From: Atopobiaceae bacterium
Lineage (GTDB): Bacteria > Actinomycetota > Coriobacteriia > Coriobacteriales > Atopobiaceae
Direction of reading: 5' to 3'
Length of the DNA stretch: 37,088 nucleotides
NCBI GenBank assembly: GCA_022482785.1
Contig: JAKVON010000018.1
Span: forward strand, 1-37,088
The first letter of the stretch is position 1, and each line of letters begins with the position of its first letter. A program made the translations under genes and the position numbers. The notes under the pieces were generated by a model. It was not told where the DNA came from and ran no database searches. It was given only the letters and a program-made list of their open reading frames with translations. This document shows positions 8,811 through 18,834 of this stretch, piece by piece.

Positions 8811-9020
8811 TCGAGGTCACTTCGCTTGTGTACCACCCAGCGAGCGGTCTCCCGCCTTACTCGGTTGGCCTGTCACGGCGACCACCCCGACGACGCCTAC
8901 TCGCGCGTGCGCGCTTTCGGGCCGCGGCTCCGGGGCGATCTTCGCCAAGGGTGCGGCCGCAGGCTCTCAGCTCCCCTGCTCTCTGTTGGCCGCAGTGACC
9001 GGGCTACTCCTCCCCATCAC
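8772..9020 (-). ncRNA. T-box riboswitch of the ileS operon
   Basis: A leader RNA that senses uncharged tRNA-Ile. Read on the minus strand, Stem I has arms TGCGGCC (8994-8988) and GGCCGCA (8958-8952). Inside them GCAGG and CCTGC enclose the distal loop GGAGCTGAGAG, and the AGAGAG element sits just 5' of it. The specifier loop reads GAAGATCGCCCC; its ATC (8939-8937) is an isoleucine codon. GCGG-GAGA-CCGC looks like Stem III. The T-box itself is GCTGGGTGGTAC (8841-8830); its TGGT can pair with the ACCA end of tRNA-Ile. The antiterminator forms as GCTGGG with CCCAGC plus AAGCG with CGCTT, around the TGGT bulge, and excludes the terminator at 8810-8772. The 5' end is approximate; a weak TACCAT at 9041-9036 may be the -10. 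Confidence 0.93.
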
Positions 9021-9178
9021 GGCTTTCGAGAAGACATGGTAGCACGACGGCGAGGCCATCCCCGCCCAGGAGGGCGAGAGGGCCTGCGGCCTGAGGGGCT
9101 TCGAGGTCCCCGCCCTCGGGCCTGGACGGGCTCTCCGATGGTGGACGGGGCCAAGCCAAGGGGCAAGGGCCCTCGGTC
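9021..9178. other. Intergenic spacer between the CotH-type gene and the ileS leader
   Basis: This stretch separates the stop of the CotH-type gene from the T-box leader. It is GC-rich with several short self-complementary patches (for example GGCC-TGC-GGCC), but I see no hairpin with a U tract and no open frame with a plausible start. The ileS promoter should lie near its left end. Confidence 0.5.
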
Positions 9179-12100
9179 CTACATGCCAGAGCGTCCCTCC
9201 CTGTAGCCATAGGCGATGTAGTGCCGGTAGTATGCCGCCAAATCGTTGCCGAACGCCGCGCGCAGGTCGGAATAGCGGGCCTTGTAGCGGAACACGTTGA
9301 AATTCAGGGAGCCTTGTCTGCCCTCTGCCATTCCGTTGCTGACGAAGTGACCAAGGGCAGCGCCATCGTCACCTCCGAACGCGGACCTGAGGTCGGAATA
9401 GGCAGAGAGGTAGTAGCTCGCATCAAAGACGAGCTCGTAATCGACCCCGCCATATGAGGTCGCAGTATTTTTGAGCTGCGAGCCGTTCCACGCAGCCACC
9501 TCTCCCTTCATCCAGATGTTTCGATAGGTCAGGAAAGAGAGAAGCGACTGCAGGTTGAGGTCGTAGGTTGCGAAGGCGGGAACGCAGTTCCCGAAGTTCG
9601 ACAAACCCCAAAGGGCCTGATCCATCTTCTGCGAGGCAGAAATTTGGTTGCGGTAGTACTTCAAGGAGTTGAGATAGGTTCCCTTCGAGCTCGCATCCCC
9701 GAGCACGATGTTGGAAATGTAGGAGCTGAACGTGCTCTGGTAGTAGCTCTTGACAGCGTTCTGGTACTCGCTCCCCCTCGGGTACAAGGTGCGGTACATG
9801 ACGGTATAGAGGCCCGCATAGTTATAGCCCAAGGTCAGATCGCGTATCCCAAAGCCGGTATCGAAATCCCAGTTGGGCCCTGAATATATCTTCGTGGACT
9901 TCCCAAGCTTCGACGCGTCGGAGGCGGAGTAGACGTAATAGAACGTCGACGAGCAGAGGTAGTCGATGTTCTTCGAATACTCGTTGAGGATGTAGCATTT
10001 CGCGAGCGAGTCGAGATCGAAGTTCCGGGAGACGTTCGTGCCGCTCTCGAGACTCTCCATCGCGGCCTCGACACGCTTGGCGATATATTCGACCTCGCTT
10101 TTCGAGGCATTCTCTGGCCCCTTGAGAACGAAGACGCCCTGGGAGGTCTGGAACCACGCGCGCTCGCTTGCATAGTAGGCGCTGTCCATCTCGACGAGGT
10201 AGCCGCCCGAGATGTCCGCGGGGTTGGTGATGCCAGTCACGTACTGGTAGGCATATGACTTTCCGTTGTACTCGTACGAGGACTGAGCCGTCGGGAGGGA
10301 ATCGAGGTCGACGGTCTTTCCAGTCGCATCCTGGTTCGCGCTGTCGAGATCGGTGACGTTCACGCGGCTGCTGCCGACCTCGACCTTGGATGCGAGCAGG
10401 TACGAACCGCGATATTGCCCGTCGTAATACAGGTCGACGGGCTCGCTGTCGACCGAGCAATCGATGCCCATCTCGAGGGCGAGCTTATAGGCAAGCGTAT
10501 CGTGGAGAAGGGTCGAATCGCCCGCGTTAGCGAGCAGGACCCACTTCTTCGAGGCATCGCCGTTTCCGAGCAGATCGGTCTTCTTTCCGAATTTGATCTG
10601 ATAGGGCTTTTTCGAGCTGGCGGCCCAGGTCGAGTTGCCCCTCCCCTTGATGGTCGCGGTCTGATTTTTCGCCTTGCCGTTCACGACGCTCCCGCTTGCG
10701 TCGCAGAGGATCGCGGTGACCCCGGCTTCGCTCGAGTGGTCCGCGCTTGAATCGACATAGTCCCGCCCTTGTCCGACGGGGTCGTCACTGGTGACGTACA
10801 GGCTCGCGACGCTTGCGGACTTCATCACGTTCAGGCGCACGGGCGTGGCCGACGAGGAGGCCTTTGCGTAGATGACGTAACCGCCCGACCCTTTCGACGC
10901 GACGGAGTCGAGGTCGATCTTCGCCCCGACCGAGACGGCCTTGTAGTCGCCCTTTTCGGTGCCCGAGATCAATGCCTGGGAGGCCGAGGGGACAACGTAG
11001 CAGCCGAAGAGGTAGCTCGAGACATCGGCTGAGGAAGGCAGGAAGATGGTCTGCACGCCGGACACGACCTTCGACTCGATGCGCTCGCCCCCCGACTCCG
11101 TATAGAAGCCGTCGATGGCCGAGGTCGTGGGCAGTGAGGCGCGCTCGAGGCTGAAGGCCTGCGCAGCGGTGGAATTCGACGACCAGGCCTGGCAGTTCGT
11201 GCCATCCGCGAATCTCTGGCCCTTTACATCGAGCACGCGGCCGGTGGCCTTCGATGCGAACGAGGTGCCATAGGGATTGTCCACGGGCTTCCAGAGCTGG
11301 CTGTCCGACGGTTCGCCAGAGGACGAGACGACGCCGACATCGCCTCCGGAGGTCACGCAGACGTATTTCCCCGTAAGAGAGCTTGCGATGGTATAGAAGC
11401 CATCCGTGCCGTAGGGCTCGACGTCAAACACCTGCGCGGTCGTGCCATTACGCGAATAGACTTGGACGTTGGCGCCATCCTGCGTAGACCCGCCGGCGAC
11501 GTCGAGGCAATAGGACCTCGCCGCAGAGCACACGATGTTATAGAGTCCGGAATACCTTGTCGAGGCGTCATCGGGGGATGGCGCGCTGGCAAGAGACCAC
11601 CTCTGGGCCGAGGATCCGTTGGCATCCCATGCCCAGACGTTCGTGCCATCCGCGCTCCGTCCCTGGCACACGTCGAGGACCTTGCCGCTGAGGGCGGAGA
11701 CGAACGTGTACGTTCCGTCCCCGTCGTCCAGGACATCCCAGCACTGCGCCCAGGTGCCGTTCGAGGGCCACTGCCAGACGTTGGCTCCCCGATCCATGCT
11801 GCCATCGGCCACGTCGAGGTCGAGCCCCGAGCCACCGTTCGAGATATGGTAGTAGCCGGTGCTCGAGTCGTAGCTCAGCAGGAAGGTCTGGGCAGCCGTC
11901 CCATTCGTCGACCATATCTGGACGTTGGCGCCCGCATGCGACGAGCCCGCCGCGACGTCGAGCGCCTTCCCTTTCGAAAGGGCGCTCGAGACGACGTACG
12001 CGCCGTTCGGAACCGCTGCGGAGACCTGGGACACATCCCATTTCTGCGCATTCGTCCCGTTGCAACCCCAAATTTGAATCGGAACTCCCACGGAGGCGTT

Positions 12101-12838
12101 GCCACCGGGGATGTCGAGGGCGAAACGCGTGCCGTCAGACGCGACGAGCTTCGAAAGGATGGAGTAAGTGCCGTCCTGGTTGCGAGAAACAATCCACTTC
12201 TGCGCATCGCTGCCGTTGGCCTCCCACTGCTGGACGATCGCGGCATTCGCCGCGCTGCCGTTGCGGACGTCCAAGACGAGTCCCGAGGCAATCGACTTGA
12301 TCGTGCAATAGCCATCGCTGCCGACTGACACGAAAAAGCGCTGGGCACGAGTGCGGTTGGACGACCACAGGTGCATGCCGAGGCCCGGCGTGACCACCCC
12401 ACCGGGGACATCGACATCGAAGCCCCCGCGCGAGGAGGTCAGGTAGTAGCAGCCTGAGCCGATGTCGGAAGACGTGGGCACGGAGCTCGCGAGGAGGGGC
12501 GTCGCAGGCGTGGCGGCGGTCGTGGCCGGGACCGTGGCGGCGGTCGTTGCCGGGACCGTGGCGGCAGTCGTGGCCGGGACCGTGGCGGCGGTCGTGGCCG
12601 GCGCGGCGTCAGAGGTCGTGGCCGGCGCGGCGTCAGAGGTCGGGACGGCGGCGGAGGTCGTCGCGGAGACGGCGGCGTCGTCCGTAGAGGGCTCCGCGGC
12701 CTCGCTCTCTGAGGCGGACGGCACGGCCGCCCCGTTGGAGAGCGGCTGGGCGGCCTTCGCAATGCCAGAGGGGAACAGGGCGATCAGGAGAGCCGCAAAG
12801 GCCATCGTCACGAAGCGCTTGCATGTGGCTCTTCTCAA
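9179..12838 (-). CDS. Secreted CotH-type kinase with nine ricin-type lectin repeats
   Basis: A predicted exported protein of about 1,219 residues. A basic start and hydrophobic core (MAFAALLIALFPSGIA) form a signal peptide with likely cleavage after AKA. An Ala/Thr/Pro-rich linker of 8-residue repeats (about 40-120) follows. Nine ricin repeats of about 45 residues (about 130-590; pattern LDV..GGS..GANVQ.W..NGT.AQ.W) would make three beta-trefoils. After a beta-rich spacer, the CotH region runs from about 700 to 1,080, with KGRGNSTW, KKPYQIKFG and KKWVLLANAGDSTLLHDTLA, and GPNWDFDTGFG as the metal-binding/catalytic motif. Two 38-residue repeats close the protein. CotH kinases phosphorylate spore-coat proteins in Bacillus; this role cannot apply directly here. 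I chose TTG at 12838 because AAGGGG lies 8 bases upstream; a GTG at 12847 is too close to it. Base composition is lower in GC than its neighbours. Confidence 0.85.
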   Translation of the reverse strand: MRRATCKRFVTMAFAALLIALFPSGIAKAAQPLSNGAAVPSASESEAAEPSTDDAAVSATTSAAVPTSDAAPATTSDAAPATTAATVPATTAATVPATTAATVPATTAATPATPLLASSVPTSSDIGSGCYYLTSSRGGFDVDVPGGVVTPGLGMHLWSSNRTRAQRFFVSVGSDGYCTIKSIASGLVLDVRNGSAANAAIVQQWEANGSDAQKWIVSRNQDGTYSILSKLVASDGTRFALDIPGGNASVGVPIQIWGCNGTNAQKWDVSQVSAAVPNGAYVVSSALSKGKALDVAAGSSHAGANVQIWSTNGTAAQTFLLSYDSSTGYYHISNGGSGLDLDVADGSMDRGANVWQWPSNGTWAQCWDVLDDGDGTYTFVSALSGKVLDVCQGRSADGTNVWAWDANGSSAQRWSLASAPSPDDASTRYSGLYNIVCSAARSYCLDVAGGSTQDGANVQVYSRNGTTAQVFDVEPYGTDGFYTIASSLTGKYVCVTSGGDVGVVSSSGEPSDSQLWKPVDNPYGTSFASKATGRVLDVKGQRFADGTNCQAWSSNSTAAQAFSLERASLPTTSAIDGFYTESGGERIESKVVSGVQTIFLPSSADVSSYLFGCYVVPSASQALISGTEKGDYKAVSVGAKIDLDSVASKGSGGYVIYAKASSSATPVRLNVMKSASVASLYVTSDDPVGQGRDYVDSSADHSSEAGVTAILCDASGSVVNGKAKNQTATIKGRGNSTWAASSKKPYQIKFGKKTDLLGNGDASKKWVLLANAGDSTLLHDTLAYKLALEMGIDCSVDSEPVDLYYDGQYRGSYLLASKVEVGSSRVNVTDLDSANQDATGKTVDLDSLPTAQSSYEYNGKSYAYQYVTGITNPADISGGYLVEMDSAYYASERAWFQTSQGVFVLKGPENASKSEVEYIAKRVEAAMESLESGTNVSRNFDLDSLAKCYILNEYSKNIDYLCSSTFYYVYSASDASKLGKSTKIYSGPNWDFDTGFGIRDLTLGYNYAGLYTVMYRTLYPRGSEYQNAVKSYYQSTFSSYISNIVLGDASSKGTYLNSLKYYRNQISASQKMDQALWGLSNFGNCVPAFATYDLNLQSLLSFLTYRNIWMKGEVAAWNGSQLKNTATSYGGVDYELVFDASYYLSAYSDLRSAFGGDDGAALGHFVSNGMAEGRQGSLNFNVFRYKARYSDLRAAFGNDLAAYYRHYIAYGYREGRSGM
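12510..12638. repeat. 24-bp tandem repeat encoding an Ala/Thr/Pro linker
   Basis: Five-plus copies of a 24-base unit lie inside the CotH-type gene. Four begin GTGGCGGC at 12510, 12534, 12558 and 12582 and differ at one or two bases. They pass into two identical units starting GTCGTGGCC at 12591 and 12615. The minus-strand translation is an 8-residue repeat, VPATTAAT changing to APATTSDA, and the reading frame is kept. Such a linker is a typical site of copy-number variation between strains and probably a flexible or glycosylated stalk between the signal peptide and the first lectin repeat. Confidence 0.9.
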
Positions 12839-12894
12839 GGAACCCACCCCTTAGCTCAGTAATGCCGTCGCAATGCCATCCCTTTTCTGAAAAT

Positions 12895-12931
12895 ATCATA
12901 AGCTGCACGGTTCAAGCTCATGAATAAGTCG
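12895..12931 (-). promoter_or_regulatory. Possible promoter of the CotH-type gene
   Basis: An AT-rich patch lies in the 93-base gap between the GH25 gene and the CotH-type gene. On the minus strand TATGAT (12900-12895) matches the -10 consensus at five of six bases. The hexamer 17 bases upstream, TCATGA, is a poor -35. It suggests the CotH-type gene has its own promoter besides read-through from the GH25 gene. Confidence 0.3.
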
Positions 12932-15796
12932 TTAGCTTGCCCGCGCGAGGCTCTCCCAGTCGCTCCTCGAGCCGTAGAACTTGTCGAGGTCGAGATGGCC
13001 CGACCATCCCGGAAGGTTCCCGACGCTCGAGTACTGGTACATCGTCGCGCTCGACCATCCGGAGATGGACCGGTACGAGACGGGGTCGTCCAGGTAGCCG
13101 TCGGTCGCGGTCTGGTCGTTGGTGTTCGCGTTCAGGTACTGCGCCACCCAGAGGCCGTAGCCGGCGTTGGCCACGCTCGACCAGTCGTAGTCGTTGGTCA
13201 CCCTTTGGCTCGTGTAGACGAGGGCCCTCACGCCCGTGAGCGCATACACCCTGTTCAGGAACGAGAGGGCATAGGAAACGCCCCTCGCCATGGCGCTGTC
13301 CTCCTCCCAGTCGAGGACGAGCAGGGCCTTGCCGACGGCGCCCGCAGACCTCACGAGGCTCACGAAGTGGTCGGCCTCCGCCACGGCGCCCGAGCCGTCC
13401 GCGTAGTGGTAGATGCCGAGCTCCTTGCCGAGATTGAGCACCTCGGAAGCCCATCCGGAGTAGTAGGGGTTAACGTAGCCCGTGCCCTGGGTTGCCTTCA
13501 CGATGACGAAGTCGGACGGGACGGAGGCCAGGTCGATGCCGCCCTCGTAGCTCGCGATGTCGATGCCGTCCATGGTGCTGCCGGAGCCGAGGCCGACCGT
13601 ATGGGCCAGGAAGGACTGGGCAGCCGACGAGCCGGCGACCGCGAGGACGAGGGCGGAGTTCGAGTTGGCGAGCCTCTTTCCCGTCGAGGCGGACGTGAGG
13701 GTGAGCCCGTTCGTCGACGCGTCGAAGGCGATCCTCCAGAGCTGCGACGTCGAGCTCCCGATGGCCTGCTGCTGGAGCGAGGAGCCTCCTGCGACGGCGA
13801 GGCACTTCCCCGAGTTGACGTTCACGAGGCGATAGGAGTCGCCCGAGACCTTGACCGCGCGGAAGACCTGCGCACGAGTCCCGTTCGACGCATAGAGCTG
13901 CACGGCGGCCCCATCGCTCGTCGACGCCCCTGCGACGTCCAGCACGAGACCGTCGTTGGCGACCGAGGACCAGCGGTAGAAGGCGCCTCCGTCTACCACG
14001 TCGACCGCGGCGAGGACGAAGCGCTGGGCGATGGTGTCGTTGCTCTGATAGACGTCGGCCTTCGTGCCGGCGGAGGTGAGGTTTCCGAGGATGTCGAGGA
14101 CGACGGAGCCCGAGAGCCTCGAGACGAGCTTTATCCCCGTCGCGGTGATGACGGGCTTCCAGAGCTGGGCGTTCGTGTCGTTTTCCGCATACTGCTGGAC
14201 CGTGGTGCCGTTCGCGGCAGAGCCGCCGGCCACGTCGAGGACCTTGCCGGAGTTGAGGTTGACCACCTTGTAGTATCCGCTACCCATGCTCGAGAACGCC
14301 CACTTCTGGTCCGAGAACGCGGCGTCGCGCGAGAGCGTGCTCACGGCCGCGCCCGACGAGGTCGAGGAGCCTCCGACGCCGAGAACGTTCGCCTGGTTGT
14401 TCGCGGTGACGATCTGGTAGACGCCATCGGAAAGCCAGCTCGCGACCGAGGAGAGGGCCCAGCGCTGGGCCTTGGTGGCGTTGCTCGCCCACACCCGGAC
14501 GTTGGCACCGTCCGCGGTCGACCCGGCAGCGACGTCGAGGGCGAGGCCGGAGATGGCCGAGAGGAACGTGTAGGAGCCGTCGGAGTTCCTGGAGGCGGAC
14601 CACCTCTGGGCGGCGGTAGAGTTGGAGGCATACTGCCAGACGTTCGCGCCGTTCGAGGCACTTGCCCCGCTGACGTCGACGGATTTGCAGCTACCCACGT
14701 TGAGAATGCGATAGTAGCCCGTCCCGCCGTCGTAGCCGATGTAGTAGGTCTGGGCCATGGTCCCGTTCGTAGAGTACTGTTGCACGTTCGCGCCAGATTC
14801 GATGGAGCCCGCATCGACGTCGAGGACCTTGCCGGAGCCCTCGTTCCAGAGCGTGTAGCAGCCGTTCGAGATGAGCTGCTCGATGAGCTCGAGCTGCCAG
14901 CGCTGGGCGAGCGTCCCGTTCGAGGAGTAGAGCTGGGCGTGGGCCCCGTTGGCCGTCGAGCCGCCGGCGACGTCGAGGACGTAGCTGGGCGAGAGCTTCG
15001 AGACGAACGAGTAGAGGCCTGTCGATTCGTCATAGACGATCTTCCAGAGCTGGGCGGCGGTGCCGTTGCCCGCATACTGCTGGACGCGCGACCCATTGGC
15101 CGCGATGCCGCCGGCGACGTCGAGGTACTTGCCCGAGGCGACGCTCTTCACGGTGTAATAGCCGCTGCCGGCACTCATGAGCTGCCAGCGTTGGGCGGCG
15201 GTGGTGTTGTCGTCCCACGTCTGCACGACCGCGCCGTCCTCGACGGAGCCGGCCGCGACGTCGAGGCACTTCGCCTGGGAGACGCCGCTCCTGATGTTAT
15301 AGAGGCCATCGGCGACCGTGACGCTCGAGCTGGCCGTCGTGGCGGCGGAGGCCGGCGACGCGACGGTAGAGGAGGACGTGGCGGCCGTTCCCTCCTCTGA
15401 CGAGGCGGAGCCGGTCGTGACGGAGGAGTCGGCGCCCTTCGTCACGGCGGCCTCGCCCGCGCCCGAAGCCGTCGACGTCGTCGATGACGAGCCGGACGCC
15501 GAGGATGCCGACGACGCAGCCGAATGGTCCGAAGGCGATGCCGTCGCGGCAGACGTCGCCGCGGCCGAGGAGGAGGTCGCGGGAGAGCTCGCCGTGGGAA
15601 CGGCCGAGTCCGTCGCCGTGGCGGCCGAGCTCGCCGCCGGGACGGCCGACGTGCCGACCGGCTCCGCCGTGCCCTGCCCCGAGGAGTCCCCCGCCGCCAC
15701 GTCGGCCGCGAGGGCACGGCCTGGGACGAGAAGCAGGCACGCAAGCATGAGGGGGACGAGGACTGCCGCCGCAGACGGCCTTTTCACATGGCTCAT
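12932..15796 (-). CDS. Secreted GH25 lysozyme with twelve ricin-type lectin repeats
   Basis: A predicted exported muramidase of 954 residues. The signal peptide (VLVPLMLACLLLVPGRALA, cleavage near ALA-A) precedes a Ser/Ala/Thr-rich linker to about residue 165. Twelve ricin repeats follow to about 730, each of the form YxxxSxxSGKVLDVAGGS..GA.VQ.Y..NGT.AQ.W, enough for four beta-trefoils; repeats 7, 11 and 12 are degenerate. The C-terminal GH25 domain (about 740-954) starts MDGIDIASYEGGID and has VIVKATQGTGYVNPYY, GIYHYADG and the catalytic LVLDWEED, the Asp-x-Glu of the family. It should cut the MurNAc-GlcNAc bond of peptidoglycan. There is no LPxTG or membrane anchor, so retention would rely on the lectins. 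The ATG at 15796 has GGGAG upstream. It lies upstream of the CotH-type gene in the same direction. Whether it remodels its own wall or attacks other cells is open. Confidence 0.92.
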   Translation of the reverse strand: MSHVKRPSAAAVLVPLMLACLLLVPGRALAADVAAGDSSGQGTAEPVGTSAVPAASSAATATDSAVPTASSPATSSSAAATSAATASPSDHSAASSASSASGSSSTTSTASGAGEAAVTKGADSSVTTGSASSEEGTAATSSSTVASPASAATTASSSVTVADGLYNIRSGVSQAKCLDVAAGSVEDGAVVQTWDDNTTAAQRWQLMSAGSGYYTVKSVASGKYLDVAGGIAANGSRVQQYAGNGTAAQLWKIVYDESTGLYSFVSKLSPSYVLDVAGGSTANGAHAQLYSSNGTLAQRWQLELIEQLISNGCYTLWNEGSGKVLDVDAGSIESGANVQQYSTNGTMAQTYYIGYDGGTGYYRILNVGSCKSVDVSGASASNGANVWQYASNSTAAQRWSASRNSDGSYTFLSAISGLALDVAAGSTADGANVRVWASNATKAQRWALSSVASWLSDGVYQIVTANNQANVLGVGGSSTSSGAAVSTLSRDAAFSDQKWAFSSMGSGYYKVVNLNSGKVLDVAGGSAANGTTVQQYAENDTNAQLWKPVITATGIKLVSRLSGSVVLDILGNLTSAGTKADVYQSNDTIAQRFVLAAVDVVDGGAFYRWSSVANDGLVLDVAGASTSDGAAVQLYASNGTRAQVFRAVKVSGDSYRLVNVNSGKCLAVAGGSSLQQQAIGSSTSQLWRIAFDASTNGLTLTSASTGKRLANSNSALVLAVAGSSAAQSFLAHTVGLGSGSTMDGIDIASYEGGIDLASVPSDFVIVKATQGTGYVNPYYSGWASEVLNLGKELGIYHYADGSGAVAEADHFVSLVRSAGAVGKALLVLDWEEDSAMARGVSYALSFLNRVYALTGVRALVYTSQRVTNDYDWSSVANAGYGLWVAQYLNANTNDQTATDGYLDDPVSYRSISGWSSATMYQYSSVGNLPGWSGHLDLDKFYGSRSDWESLARAS

Positions 15797-16043
15797 CGAA
15801 TCACTCCCGGACGAGTTTCGAGGCCGGGACGCTGGCGTCGGCCCCCTTCGTCCGTCAAATGTAGCCCAAAGGCGCTTTCAGGCTTGCGCAGAACCTGCAG
15901 CCGGATGCGCGAGGGCCCTCGCAAAAGCCCAGCGTCAGCAACAAGCCGCAACCGGACGGCCTACCCGCGTCGCGAATGGGTATCCTTGGGGCCGAGGCCG
16001 AGCGCCGGCCGCAACGATGCCTTCCAACAGGAAAGACAATGCC
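15797..16043. other. Divergent GH25/ftsH intergenic region with a 14-bp palindrome
   Basis: This gap must hold the promoters of the GH25 gene (minus) and ftsH (plus). I see a perfect palindrome, GCGAGGGCCCTCGC at 15909-15922, near the middle. On the plus strand TATCCT at about 15981 could serve as a -10, but no -35 fits. No RNA gene or small open frame is convincing here. Confidence 0.45.
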
Positions 16044-17960
<1,917 letters not shown>

Positions 17961-17966
17961 GGGCCC

Positions 17967-18806
17967 TCATGCCCGGCGCGGACGCCCCTTCCCGAGCTCC
18001 CAGAACGCCACGGCGCTCGATGCCGCCACGTTGAGGGAGTCGACGCCGTTCGACATGGGTATCCGCACGGTCGCGTCGCAGAGCCCGATGGCGCGCGGCG
18101 AGAGGCCCTCCCCCTCGGTGCCGAAGAGGAGGGCGAGGCGGCCGAGACGCGCGAGCGAGGGATCGCCCAGGTCGACGGAGTCGTCCTCGAGGGCCATGGC
18201 GACGCAGGCCATCCCCGCCCGGTGGAGGGCGTCGATGCCCTCGGCGGGCCAGTCGCGCGCCGACGAGCCGAGCCGAGCCCACGGTATCTGGAAGATCGTC
18301 CCCATCGAGACGCGCAGCGCGCGGCGCGTGAGCGGGTCGGCGCACGTGGGAGAGAGCAGCACGGCATCGACGCCGAGCGCCGCGGCGCTCCTGACGATGG
18401 CGCCGACGTTGGTCGCGTCGGTGATGCCGTCGAGCACGGCGACGAGGCGGGCGCCCTCGAGGACCTCGCGGGCTGGGGGCGGGACGGGCCTCCTGAAGGC
18501 GCAATGGATGCCGCGCGTCACGTTGTAGCCGGTGAGGCGGCTCACCTCCTCGGTGGGGAGGACGAACACCGGGACGTCGCCGGGGATCCCCTCGAGGGCG
18601 TCCCCGATCCTCTCGAGCCCATGGTCGTCGACGAGGAGCGACAGGGGCTCGATGCCACAGGAGAGCCCGAGGCGAACGACCTTCTCGGTCTCGGCGATGC
18701 AGATGCCGAGCTCTGGCTCGAGCCGATTCCTCAGCTCGTGGTCGGTGAGCCGGCAGAAGGCGTCGAGCCGCTCGTCTTGGGTGGTCTTCAGCCTTATGAG
18801 CTGCAT
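17967..18806 (-). CDS. SpoU/TrmH-family RNA 2'-O-methyltransferase
   Basis: A 279-residue SPOUT enzyme that should methylate a ribose 2'-OH in rRNA or tRNA using SAM. An N-terminal substrate-binding domain (about 1-125) precedes the trefoil-knot domain with the three family motifs: VLDGITDATNVGAIVRSAAA (motif 1, catalytic Arg and Asn), LLFGTEGEGLS (motif 2) and IPMSNGVDSLNVAASSAVAF (motif 3). The start at 18806 gives a protein beginning MQLIRLKTTQDERLDAF, with GGAGGG close upstream; the frame stays open to 18950 but without a site. It is convergent with ftsH and divergent from the L,D-transpeptidase gene, so it has its own promoter in the 18807-18911 gap. The exact RNA target is not readable. 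Confidence 0.9.
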   Translation of the reverse strand: MQLIRLKTTQDERLDAFCRLTDHELRNRLEPELGICIAETEKVVRLGLSCGIEPLSLLVDDHGLERIGDALEGIPGDVPVFVLPTEEVSRLTGYNVTRGIHCAFRRPVPPPAREVLEGARLVAVLDGITDATNVGAIVRSAAALGVDAVLLSPTCADPLTRRALRVSMGTIFQIPWARLGSSARDWPAEGIDALHRAGMACVAMALEDDSVDLGDPSLARLGRLALLFGTEGEGLSPRAIGLCDATVRIPMSNGVDSLNVAASSAVAFWELGKGRPRRA

Positions 18807-18834
18807 GGGCCCTCCGTGAAATCCGGTAAATGAC

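Noticed and set aside
5920..9042. Plus-strand open frame of about 1,040 codons opposite ileS
   Set aside because: An artefact of GC-rich codon usage on the minus strand; it would also cross the T-box leader.
12920..15400. CRISPR-like regularly spaced repeats (such as CCGGCGACGTCGAGG) in the GH25 gene
   Set aside because: The repeats recur at about 135-150 bases, keep the reading frame and encode the LDVAGG part of ricin repeats; spacers are too long and themselves related.
15797..16043. A -35 element TTGACG on the minus strand as GH25 promoter
   Set aside because: The sequence 16-18 bases downstream is GC-rich and has no -10-like hexamer.
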